Source: Pandoraea thiooxydans
GTDB lineage: Bacteria; Pseudomonadota; Gammaproteobacteria; Burkholderiales; Burkholderiaceae
Assembly (NCBI RefSeq): GCF_001931675.1
Contig: NZ_CP014839.1
Coordinates: forward strand, 2,356,001 to 2,420,000
Length of the DNA: 64,000 nucleotides
Direction of reading: 5' to 3'
Shown: positions 43,829-51,378 of the stretch, one piece after another
How the letters are laid out: each line of letters opens with the position of its first letter
Numbering within the stretch: position 1 is the stretch's first letter
The notes under the pieces: generated by a model
Databases searched by the model: none
Told to the model about the DNA's origin: nothing
The model's input: the letters and a program-made list of their open reading frames with translations, nothing else
Program-made: the position numbers and the translations under genes

Positions 43829-44563
43829 TTACGCCTGGTGCGCCGCAGCCTGCTTTGCTGCATCGTCCGCCTTGCGCGCCAGTGCCATGTCGACCAGTTC
43901 GAGCTGGTAGTTGTAACGACCGAGCACGACCTTTCTGAGGGCCGCGCCGATCGACAATCCAAACACCAGTGCGATCCCCCAAAGCAGCATGGTGTTTGCC
44001 CAGTTGTCGGGCGTGAATCCTCGAAGAAACGTGTCGTGCAGCCACGCCCGCCCTCCCGCGTCCTTGACATTCGTGATCGTCACTGCCGCGATCGACCACA
44101 GCGCCGCGCTACTGCCAAACACAAGCCCGACGGGGGCGTCTAGGCGCTTAACTTTGAGTTGAAGCCAGGCTTGGGCTCGCCCGAGCGTCGCCTTATCGTA
44201 TCGCGCAAACTGCGCCACGTGCCGCTCGTCATTTTCGATTTCGCGTTGAAACGTCTCAAGGGTGTGCGTCTTCCAGCGCCACAAGAGCCGGAGCATCGCA
44301 TAAGGCTCAATCAGCATTGACGCCAAGGCCAGAAACATCGTGAAGAGGGCAAGCACCGCGCCTATCAGCCGCAGAGGTGGCCAGGATGCCAAGTGGTACG
44401 AGTAGGCCGTAATCATTAGCAATACGAGGGCTGCCGCGCCTAGGCCGAGCACGAGCACCGACAGTTTCCGGTACCGTTGCATATGTGCGCTGTTTGCGGG
44501 CCGGTACGGCTCGGCGCCGGCAAGTTTCTTCAAGAAGTCCTGGATGTCCCGAATGTCCTTCAT
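43829..44563 (-). CDS. Hypothetical membrane protein with four predicted helices
   Basis: A 244-residue protein. Two helices near the N-terminus (LSVLVLGLGAAALVLLMITA and LIGAVLALFTMFLALASML) are followed by a charged central region of about 60 residues (WRWKTHTLETFQREIENDER). Two more helices (PVGLVFGSSAALWSIAAVTI and NTMLLWGIALVFGLSIG) precede a short cytoplasmic tail. AGGAG lies 6 nt before the ATG. The overall 2+2 helix layout with a central soluble part resembles the membrane protein at 42125, though I see no clear sequence match. Function unknown. Confidence 0.7.
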   Translation of the reverse strand: MKDIRDIQDFLKKLAGAEPYRPANSAHMQRYRKLSVLVLGLGAAALVLLMITAYSYHLASWPPLRLIGAVLALFTMFLALASMLIEPYAMLRLLWRWKTHTLETFQREIENDERHVAQFARYDKATLGRAQAWLQLKVKRLDAPVGLVFGSSAALWSIAAVTITNVKDAGGRAWLHDTFLRGFTPDNWANTMLLWGIALVFGLSIGAALRKVVLGRYNYQLELVDMALARKADDAAKQAAAHQA

Positions 44564-44918
44564 TGCATCTCCTCGCTGATGAATAGCTGCGCGGGTAGCT
44601 CATCCGCCCGATGCAAATTGACGCGTCAGGGCGCATTTCCCGGCGATATCGGGACGTGGCGTCGGCCACCAAAATTGCAAGGGTCGGATGGTAAACTTGG
44701 AGTGGAGTCGCCACATCTGCTCACCCGCCTTGCACGGGTAGCGAATTCGCCTGTCAACTTCTGTCGTTCCTCTATGCTTCGAAGGAACGCCCGCCGAGCA
44801 GCGCGTCCGCCCGCAGTAGCATCCCCAGTCACCGAGCGATCAACCAGGACTTGAACCCGAGCGCACCGCTCTACAAACTGACGGCCAGCGCCGCTAGCGT
44901 ATGTAATCCATTCCCCCC
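44564..44918. other. Gene-poor stretch beside the IS66 remnant
   Basis: 355 bp with no credible gene. It carries only the promoter and ribosome site of the minus-strand membrane-protein gene and, further right, sequence that may be decayed insertion-element DNA. Nothing else is recognised. Confidence 0.4.
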
Positions 44919-45243
44919 TTAGCTGCGGGTTTCATGAACCACAGCCACCGGAATCAGCGACGTCGTCTGGGCCTGCAATTGCTCGCGATAGCGACGCCGC
45001 CACGTGAACAGCATGTTTGCATTGATGCCATTCTCGCGCGCCAGCTTTGCGACCGAAGCACCCGGCTCGCATGCCGCGGCCGCAAGACGGCGTCGAAACT
45101 CGCGATCATAGTTTGGGCACCCCTTGCCTACCCGGCCTGGCTTCTGGCTCTGTCACAGTGATGTCCATCAAATCGAAATTGATGGGCACCACTTTGATGT
45201 CGGTTCTCGCCGTCGTCTATGACGGTCGTCGTGAGGCGCTTAC
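44919..45243 (-). mobile_element. IS66-family remnant: left end and broken tnpA
   Basis: On the minus strand the element begins at 45243 with GTAAGCGCC, the typical IS66 terminal sequence. A tnpA (IS66 orf1) gene starts at ATG 45168 (MDITVTEPEARPGRQG) but hits a stop after a frameshift near 45110. The continuation in the next frame reads YDREFRRRLAAAACEPGASV and NGINANMLFTWRRRYREQ, the conserved helix-turn-helix of IS66 TnpA, and ends at 44919. tnpB and tnpC are absent, so this is a dead fragment. Confidence 0.75.
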
Positions 45244-45307
45244 CTCTCAATCGACCGACGCCCACTGATAAACGACGCGTGCCAGCGCGGTCGAACTGCT
45301 TTATGTC

Positions 45308-45616
45308 GTGCGTGACGAGGCAGTGTTCGACTTCGGTGATCAAGTTCGGGTTGTCCGACTGGACAACAGTGCAGCGCAAGTTGGCGAAGTCGGGCGCCTG
45401 GCGCTATTCCACACCGAGCACGGCGAACGATGGCAGTTTCGCCCCTATCGATCCGGCACTTGGCGCAGAGCGCCCGAGCTGGACACGCCGTCAAGCTGGA
45501 CTTGGCGCTGTATAAAAACCGGCGACTTCACTGCCACAGCAATCGGTGTCCTGCCGAGTCATACCCCAGCCGCTCATCTTCCACCTGAAGATGACAACAA
45601 CGGGTTCCCGTTTTAA
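45308..45616 (+). CDS. Small unknown protein, first of a tandem paralogous pair
   Basis: An open frame of 102 codons from a GTG. It is clearly related to the ORF at 45826: FDFGDQVRVVRLDNSAAQ against FDFNDELQLVQLDSNEAL, then VGRLA, QFRPYR, TWRR, SW-WRCI and TG in the same spacing. Conservation at protein level supports this strand and frame. Resemblance of the translation continues a few codons upstream of the GTG (ELLY against ELCY), so the true start may lie upstream, or both may be 5'-truncated pieces of a longer gene. No family is recognised. It begins 65 bp from the IS66 end. Confidence 0.55.
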   Translation: MRDEAVFDFGDQVRVVRLDNSAAQVGEVGRLALFHTEHGERWQFRPYRSGTWRRAPELDTPSSWTWRCIKTGDFTATAIGVLPSHTPAAHLPPEDDNNGFPF

Positions 45617-45825
45617 CGAAGGACACAGGAGGGCAAATCGCCCTCCTGTTTTGATTTTCCCTTGCCCCAGTAGGCATCTGGCGCGGTAATCCCACCCACT
45701 GGACGCGAGGATTACCCAAGCCGTAACGTAGATCTATCAATGGAAAACATTCCGCAATCGCCAAGGCATGTAACCTGCGATTTTGTCTTGATGCTGAACT
45801 CTGCTATACCAGACGAAACCAGACA

Positions 45826-46116
45826 GTGTTCGACTTCAATGACGAATTGCAACTTGTCCAGCTCGACAGCAATGAAGCATTGGCGGGCACCGTAGGGCGC
45901 CTCGCGGCGTCCCACACACCATTTGGCGAACGCTGTCAGTTCCGGCCCTACCGGTTCCAAACCTGGCGCAGGGTGTCGGGTTTGGATACGGCCCCGAGTT
46001 GGGCGTGGCGCTGTATTGAAACGGGTGAACTCACAACTACGTCGATCGGTTCTGTGCCAAGCTATGCACCAATCGCGCTACCACGATCGGGTGATATGGA
46101 CGATCTGCAGTTTTAA
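45826..46116 (+). CDS. Small unknown protein, second of a tandem paralogous pair
   Basis: A 96-codon frame beginning GTG TTC GAC TTC, matching the first copy from its VFDF onward (about 60 percent alike by eye over 75 residues). Conserved points are VGRLA, GER-QFRPYR, TWRR, LDT, SW-WRCI and TG. The C-terminal ends differ. The two copies are about 500 bp apart in the same orientation, so a local duplication is likely. There is no membrane segment or signal peptide. Placed directly before the second MBL-fold gene, it might be a regulator or partner; this is unsupported beyond position. Confidence 0.55.
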   Translation: MFDFNDELQLVQLDSNEALAGTVGRLAASHTPFGERCQFRPYRFQTWRRVSGLDTAPSWAWRCIETGELTTTSIGSVPSYAPIALPRSGDMDDLQF

Positions 46117-46254
46117 TACCAACACAGAAATCGACGCCCGCAGTCAGCAGCCTGACTGCACGGCAATATTCCGCAGTGTAATATTCGTCTCGAACAGCAA
46201 AAACAGAAATGATAAATCAGTGGTTCGTATGCTGCAACTGGGCGGTTTCGGGGA

Positions 46255-47652
46255 ATGAGAATGGGAACTTTTCACGTTGATAGGGTTCAGTACCCCGTCG
46301 GTCAAGGCGGCTTTCATTCGATGACAATTCACATCGGAAGCCAGCGGTTCAGCGTGGTAGTGGATTGCGGCGGAGGCAAAGAGGAACATCGCAAAGTCTA
46401 CGTCGACGCGTTCGCTACTGGTAACAAGAAGCACGATGTGCTCGCGATTAGCCATCTAGACTGGGATCACATTGGCGGGATTGGCTCCCTGGCGCGCTCG
46501 GGGGTTCAATTCGCGAACGTATTCTTGCCGCACGTGGACGAGCACGTGTACGCACGGTGGATGACGACGCGTCTAGCATATGCCATGTCGGATATCGATG
46601 TGGGTGAAATCGGAGAGGCTGTCGATTATCTGGGTGGGCTGTATGGAGGACGGTATGGGCGGCCTGTCCGGGTAGTCCCGGGCGATGGTGGGGACCTGCC
46701 GCCCGGAGACGAGCCGCCGGACCGGCACGAGACCAGCCGAGAGCATCCGCCCGTCTCGGGTCTGCTGGCCGAAGATATCCAGGAACAACTCGAGCGTATA
46801 ACGGCCCGGCAAGGATTTCCGGCAAAGCGTTCGTTGACCTTCAGTTTTCTCGACTGGGTTTTGCGGTTTTACTCATGGGAGTGGACCTGTCCGGATGAGA
46901 TTACGCAGATCTGGAAATTGCCAGTCCTGCAACAGCTTGCCGACTCATTACGAGCGCTGGTGCGCAATGGCTTCCAGGACGACACGACGGCGCTGATTGC
47001 TGACGTGGTCGACGCGCTCAAGGCCAAAGTCTCGGCTGACGACGCGACCAGCGCGATCAAGCACGTTCGCACGGGCCGCGTATCAAAGCAAAAGGCAATG
47101 ACCATCAAGACCCTGTTGGGCAAACTGTATGAGGCCTCGCCGACCCTGGAGAACTATAACGACGCTTCGCTATGCGTTTATGCGGGGCCTTCGCCTCGCG
47201 GAGTCAACGTCCCCCACACGGGGTTCGTGCGACGTATAGAAACCAAGGGGCAACGCGTGAATCTACATCCGGACCGCGCTGCTGTATCCCTGCGGGCAGT
47301 CGGCTGGATGCATACGGGTGATGCTCATCTCGACGCACCCCGACTAGGGCAGTTCGCTGAGCACTACCGGATTGAGTTGCCGTTGACTTCGGTGCTTGTA
47401 TTGCCTCATCACGGGTCGCGGAGGAGCTACGGCCCGAATCTGACAGAGTTCGATGCGCTGGCCGCCGAAATGCCTAAGCGGCCTCTCTTCGTCGCTGCCG
47501 CGCAGCCTGACCATCAGCGGTATGGTCATCCGCACAGTGCTGTGGTCGCGCGATGCCTAGATCATGGTGTGCTTCGCATTGTGGACGATCGCCCGGGCTC
47601 GCTGCTGGAGGATTCGGTCTGTGTCCGAGGTTTTCATTATTGGTTCGTCTGA
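46255..47652 (+). CDS. Second ComEC-type MBL-fold hydrolase, with large insert
   Basis: A 465-residue protein. The metal motif ISHLDWDHIGGIG (His67, Asp69, Asp71, His72) and the late motif LVLPHHGSRRSYG define a ComEC-type MBL fold. Between them lies an insert of over 200 residues (about 110-330) containing a Pro/acidic stretch (GDGGDLPPGDEPPDRHETS) and an alpha-helical part, not present in the other two MBL proteins of the island. PDHQRYGHPHSAVVARC near the end supplies a further His pair. Starts at 46255 or 46261 differ by two residues. Function is unknown; hydrolysis of a phosphodiester is expected from the fold. Confidence 0.8.
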   Translation: MRMGTFHVDRVQYPVGQGGFHSMTIHIGSQRFSVVVDCGGGKEEHRKVYVDAFATGNKKHDVLAISHLDWDHIGGIGSLARSGVQFANVFLPHVDEHVYARWMTTRLAYAMSDIDVGEIGEAVDYLGGLYGGRYGRPVRVVPGDGGDLPPGDEPPDRHETSREHPPVSGLLAEDIQEQLERITARQGFPAKRSLTFSFLDWVLRFYSWEWTCPDEITQIWKLPVLQQLADSLRALVRNGFQDDTTALIADVVDALKAKVSADDATSAIKHVRTGRVSKQKAMTIKTLLGKLYEASPTLENYNDASLCVYAGPSPRGVNVPHTGFVRRIETKGQRVNLHPDRAAVSLRAVGWMHTGDAHLDAPRLGQFAEHYRIELPLTSVLVLPHHGSRRSYGPNLTEFDALAAEMPKRPLFVAAAQPDHQRYGHPHSAVVARCLDHGVLRIVDDRPGSLLEDSVCVRGFHYWFV

Positions 47653-47914
47653 TCCCGCTCGATGTGAGATGAGCCGGATTGCAGGTCGCATCGATCCAGC
47701 CAGCGATCCGTTTCATAGATACAAGTTACGCCTGTGCGATGCAGAGATGTGACCACGAAGAGTTGGGCGGTGATCGCCAGCTGTCTCATTGGCACAAAAT
47801 TAACGCAAAGTCTAGTGGTTTCCACCAAGTAGTGAAATTTTACTATCCATGTCTCAATTATGCGAACGCGAGACATTAAACAAAGACCATGAGCAATTTC
47901 TTAAGCGGGGTTCA

Positions 47915-48907
47915 ATGAAGCTCTCAGAAATACTGGCCAACAACCGGCCGACAGCAAAATCCGTTCGAACGCGATTCCGCGCATATAAACTAGGGACGGC
48001 AGGATCCCTGTGCTCCTACTTCGCCGGTGGCCACTTTACGCTCATTGAGGCGATGGATAGCTCGGTGAGTCGGAGTAGTTTGCAGGAGGAGTTGAGGATT
48101 TGCGGAAAAAGCCACATTGATACGCTGCATATCACCAGCTGGGACAATGACCATTGCGAGACGAATGCCCTGGAGTGGATCCTGAAGACGCTCCAGCCCG
48201 AGCGAATTGAGACGCCCGGATACGTACACGACACGCAATGTGCCAGGGATTGCCTGGACTTGATAGGCAAGTACAGGACTGCGCGGGCTAATTCGGGAAA
48301 AGCGGCAAAGGTTGTTTCCGTAACGCCAGACTACATATCGAGTCTCGAACCATCTGTGGTTCTTGGGTATCGCAATATTTTTTACCATCCAAAAACCATC
48401 TACGAAAAATCGAACAATAATTCAAGCGTGAAGTTTTTTAGAACTGGTTCATTTAACGTCCTGAGTACCGGTGACATCGAGCATCATGACATCGGAGCCT
48501 ATCTCCGACGTTGCAACAAGTTGCGCCGTGAGATTGACGTGCTTTTACTTCCCCATCACGGTGGTCCGGTGGACTTGATGACTGCGAAATTTCTCGAGGA
48601 ACTGAAACCGAGCCTGGCGGTATGCACGTCCAATACGGCAAACCAGCATGATCACCCAGATCAGTCGATCAGGGACCTGCTGAGCGATCAGCGGATCCCG
48701 TTGATGACCACGAAGCGCGGAGACGTGATCATCGAGTCGACCGGCAGCCACATCAGCAAATATAGGGCAACCGACCTGCTTTCCGATGGAAAGAGTTCTC
48801 AGGAAGATCTCTGCTTTACGGCGCGCAAGTTCGATCTTCTGTCGAAAAACGGCGACACGATCCGGGACCGACTCGATCACCAGAACACTGGCCCCCGCCG
48901 TCGCTAG
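47915..48907 (+). CDS. Third ComEC-like MBL-fold protein, altered first metal motif
   Basis: A 330-residue protein starting MKLSEILANNRP. The first metal motif reads TSWDNDHCETN: the first His of HxDxDH is Ser75, while Asp77, Asp79 and His80 are kept. The later motifs LSTGDIEHHDIG and LLLPHHGGPVD are intact, and NQHDHPDQSI supplies the final ligand region. One metal site may be weakened. An upstream ATG at 47849 would add 22 residues; the start at 47915 is preferred because GGGG precedes it and it begins the conserved part. It converges on the patatin gene 40 bp away. Confidence 0.77.
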   Translation: MKLSEILANNRPTAKSVRTRFRAYKLGTAGSLCSYFAGGHFTLIEAMDSSVSRSSLQEELRICGKSHIDTLHITSWDNDHCETNALEWILKTLQPERIETPGYVHDTQCARDCLDLIGKYRTARANSGKAAKVVSVTPDYISSLEPSVVLGYRNIFYHPKTIYEKSNNNSSVKFFRTGSFNVLSTGDIEHHDIGAYLRRCNKLRREIDVLLLPHHGGPVDLMTAKFLEELKPSLAVCTSNTANQHDHPDQSIRDLLSDQRIPLMTTKRGDVIIESTGSHISKYRATDLLSDGKSSQEDLCFTARKFDLLSKNGDTIRDRLDHQNTGPRRR

Positions 48908-48947
48908 TTGATAAGGCCGCGTGACTAGTGGGGGCTGTTAAAGGACG

Positions 48948-50117
48948 TCAATCCAGCGGCCACTCTCTCATCGGGAGTACACCGGGCAACGCGCCGGGGC
49001 CCAGCACATAACGACGCATGGCTGCGTCAGTTAGCGCGTAACCCCAGTTTATGAGGTGGCCCCGCTCCCGGGGCGTGAAGCGATTCAGTCGTGTGCGAAC
49101 GTTTTGCAGTGAAGCGGTTATCTTATTGTCGGCGGCAATAGCATCCGGCAACTCAAAGTCACCGATTCTAGTCTTCATTCGCCAGTACGCCCCTTTCTTG
49201 CGAGAGACTGCATTCGGCCCGCTGGAATCGGGGTTGACGCTCAGGTCGTCCATCAACCTCCGTCGACGCAGGGCTCGCGTCTGCTCGGTTACGATGTCCA
49301 TCGCGCGCAGCGTCTGACTAAACCAGTTGCGTGGGGGATTCGAGACCGGAGACAGCGGCGCTCCAGCGTCGCATGCCAATACGGTGGAGCATCGCTCCAG
49401 GGCCTGAAGTCCAATATTGTCGTAGACCCCACCGTCGGTCAGCACCATGCGCCGACGAAAATCTTCGCGTTCGTACAGGTCGGCACCCTTGGTCCTTACC
49501 CATTTCGTCGGATCGAGATCGAGTGTCGACGGAGATAAGAAGGGCGGAAACGCGCTGGATACGGCGACAACTTTTGCGACAGATAGATCGGGATTCGGAA
49601 TCTCGCCGATCCGGTAGTCCCCCAGACGCTTGCGTTCGATTCGTACACTCACGCCAGTCTGCAAGCTGGTGGCGTAAAACAGAAACCGCGGGATCATACC
49701 CGGTACGGGTTCAGGTATGTCCCTCTGCAGGGTAGCGCCCGAAAACAGGTGTCTGTCGTAGGCGCGGGCAACTACGTCGGACACCGTGTGACAGGGCGAG
49801 AGAAGACCTTGGCAAATGGCCGGGGAATCAATCGTCCTGTCCGCAAACTCGATGAGCGGTCGCGCGATGACTGTCTCGAAATTGGTCGCCACACTGTTCG
49901 TCCATGCCAGCTGTTTCCAACGTGTGGCTAGGACTGCGTTGGTGATGGACCCACCCGAAACGCTCGTGATCATGTCAATTCTTGGCAGCCATCCCAAATC
50001 ATTTAGCCGCCACAGACTGCCCAGATCGAAGAGCATGGCCCGAAATCCCCCTCCGGCCAGTGCCAGCCCGATATCGACCTTGCCTGGCATATGGTTTCCC
50101 TGTCGTACTGCCGTCAT
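48948..50117 (-). CDS. Patatin-like phospholipase
   Basis: A 389-residue patatin-domain lipid acyl hydrolase. The oxyanion motif ALAGGGFRAM is at residues 19-28. The nucleophile Ser54 lies in SVSGGS (the usual first Gly of GxSxG is Ser). The catalytic Asp is in VLTDGGVYDN near residue 245. No membrane segment is evident. GGGGAA lies before the ATG at 50117; an ATG nine codons later (50090) is an alternative. Patatins are common toxic effectors in anti-phage systems such as CBASS, but no cyclase gene is present here. Confidence 0.85.
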   Translation of the reverse strand: MTAVRQGNHMPGKVDIGLALAGGGFRAMLFDLGSLWRLNDLGWLPRIDMITSVSGGSITNAVLATRWKQLAWTNSVATNFETVIARPLIEFADRTIDSPAICQGLLSPCHTVSDVVARAYDRHLFSGATLQRDIPEPVPGMIPRFLFYATSLQTGVSVRIERKRLGDYRIGEIPNPDLSVAKVVAVSSAFPPFLSPSTLDLDPTKWVRTKGADLYEREDFRRRMVLTDGGVYDNIGLQALERCSTVLACDAGAPLSPVSNPPRNWFSQTLRAMDIVTEQTRALRRRRLMDDLSVNPDSSGPNAVSRKKGAYWRMKTRIGDFELPDAIAADNKITASLQNVRTRLNRFTPRERGHLINWGYALTDAAMRRYVLGPGALPGVLPMREWPLD

Positions 50118-50529
50118 TTGATTTCCCCGATCGAATCTGCCTTCTTTTAATCGTCCAATTATGGACTGGTGCAAGCATTGTGCACCTTCAGCTAAGGGAG
50201 CGCCACGCTCGACAATCGCGCCATCTCGGTTTTCATAAATGAAAATATCGTCCGCCAGCGCGGGCCTGTGGCTATATCGGCAAAAGCAGGAGGATCATTG
50301 GGAACCTGTACTTCCCAAATCGCGCGGATGTCCTGTTCCCGATATCAGCAATTTGATTGGTTACCCTATCCCTTTCAGCGCTTGAGATCACCAGACTCGT
50401 CCACATCGCCACTCCGTCTTCGTGCGAAACGGAGGCATTCAACCGTTCAGCATATCTTCGGTGAAACAACGCCGCTTGTGCGTCGCAAATTTTCCTTCTG
50501 TAATCGTCAAGGACTGAAGTCGTGTGTAG

Positions 50530-50937
50530 TCACCAACAGCTCCATATGAGTTGCCGTCTCATTCCGAAATTGGGCGATCGGCCTCGACGCCCCGGAGGAT
50601 GGTCAGAGACAGGACAGGTAACGTCCGCATTCCTTCCCGGCTCGAGCACGGCAATCCCGAGGTTGTCAAAGCCGCCACCATCGGTTAGCACTACCTTCTC
50701 TATCGATCGCTCGCCATTCCTTTCGAAAAGGTACTTTTCGGCTAGGGGCGGTAGAAGGAGCGGAAACGCCGCCGACGCCGCTACTGCCCGGGCCACTGGA
50801 ATGTCAGCAGTCACGATGCGGCCGTACCGCCATCCACCCGATGTCACGGAGCCAAGCCGCCCCTCCCGGTCCGGCCTACTTACAGAATCCGAACGTGCTA
50901 GCCAACTCGTGCCTTCCGCGAATGTACGAGCTGACAT
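50530..50937 (-). pseudogene. Broken patatin-like phospholipase gene
   Basis: The minus-strand frame carries only the second half of a patatin domain: VARAVAASAAFPLLLPP and KVVLTDGGGFDNLGIAVLEPG, matching PDLSVAKVVAVSSAFPPFLS and VLTDGGVYDNIG of the intact gene upstream in the island. The nucleophile half (GGGxR and GxSxG) is missing, and the sequence loses similarity after about residue 105, probably by frameshift. A further open minus-strand stretch down to 50272 may be the decayed C-terminus. The gene is non-functional as a lipase. Confidence 0.65.
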
Positions 50938-51078
50938 AGCGCCACCTTGTCCGAAACGTGTCCAAAGTAGGCAGAAGTCGACCGAAAAAGATCAAAAAGC
51001 GCAGCTGGTTGATGGGCGGCTACCGATGCAAGTCATTGATTCGACTGCACTTTAATTTCTGCCTATTTACGGGAAGCA

Positions 51079-51126
51079 GGACTCTTAATCCGTAGGTCGA
51101 GTGTTCGAGCCACTCACGCCCCACCA
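51079..51126 (+). repeat. Island attachment repeat, right copy (attR)
   Basis: Identical over 48 bp to tRNA-Lys positions 40258-40305. There is no acceptor 5' half, D arm or promoter beside it, so it is a tRNA fragment and not a second gene. It is followed by the terminator that probably belonged to the tRNA before integration. Confidence 0.9.
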
Positions 51127-51132
51127 GAATAC

Positions 51133-51165
51133 AAAAGGGTTTGCGAGCAATCGCAAACCCTTTTT
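51133..51165 (+). terminator. Terminator behind the right attachment repeat
   Basis: A 14-bp perfect stem (51133-51146 with 51151-51164) around a GCAA loop; the right arm ends in a run of five T residues. It lies 6 bp after the tRNA fragment, the normal place for a tRNA terminator, and marks the return to core DNA. Confidence 0.88.
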
Positions 51166-51336
51166 CATTTTCGGCGCTGAAAACCCGCCGACGCTCCCGC
51201 AGGCACTATCGATACGACGGCAAGCCGACCACGCTGGTCGCGCAACGCGGCGCTCGATCCTGCCGGTCGTCGCACCCGCTCCTCGCCCAGTCGATCCGGC
51301 CCGGCATCAGCAGCGCTTCAGGCCAATCGCATTCAT

Positions 51337-51353
51337 TTGTATGATGACCATAC
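51337..51353 (+). promoter_or_regulatory. Candidate FadR-type operator before the GntR gene
   Basis: TTGTATGATGACCATAC contains the dyad GTATG-N5-CATAC. A near copy lies before denD at 52286-52302. The position, 25-40 bp upstream of the regulator start, fits autoregulation. Confidence 0.6.
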
Positions 51354-51378
51354 GTATCACGCATGGTATCGTCGGCCA

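Larger units (their letters stand above)
40306..51126. mobile_element. tRNA-Lys-integrated genomic island, integrase missing
   Basis: 10.8 kb bounded by 48-bp direct repeats of the tRNA-Lys 3' end. The genes inside use more A/T-ending codons than their neighbours, and many are unlike core functions. Cargo in order: a gene-poor left end, an MBL-fold protein plus membrane protein, an IS21 remnant, a second membrane protein, an IS66 remnant, two paralogous small ORFs, two more MBL-fold proteins, a patatin-like phospholipase and a broken patatin gene. No tyrosine or serine recombinase is visible, so the island is probably immobile or was mobilised in trans. Confidence 0.88.

Noticed and set aside
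45128-45960. Minus-strand frames opposite the two paralogous small ORFs (both contain EVEHCLV)
   Set aside because: The similarity is shorter and weaker than on the plus strand, where conserved residues continue over about 75 positions; it reflects DNA similarity of the duplicated segment.
48948-50117. CBASS-type system based on the patatin
   Set aside because: No cyclic nucleotide synthase (CD-NTase), Cap2/Cap3 or sensor gene is present in the island.
51060-51126. Second tRNA-Lys gene at the right island end
   Set aside because: Only the 3' 48 bases are present; there is no 5' acceptor strand, D arm or promoter, so it is an attachment-site copy.
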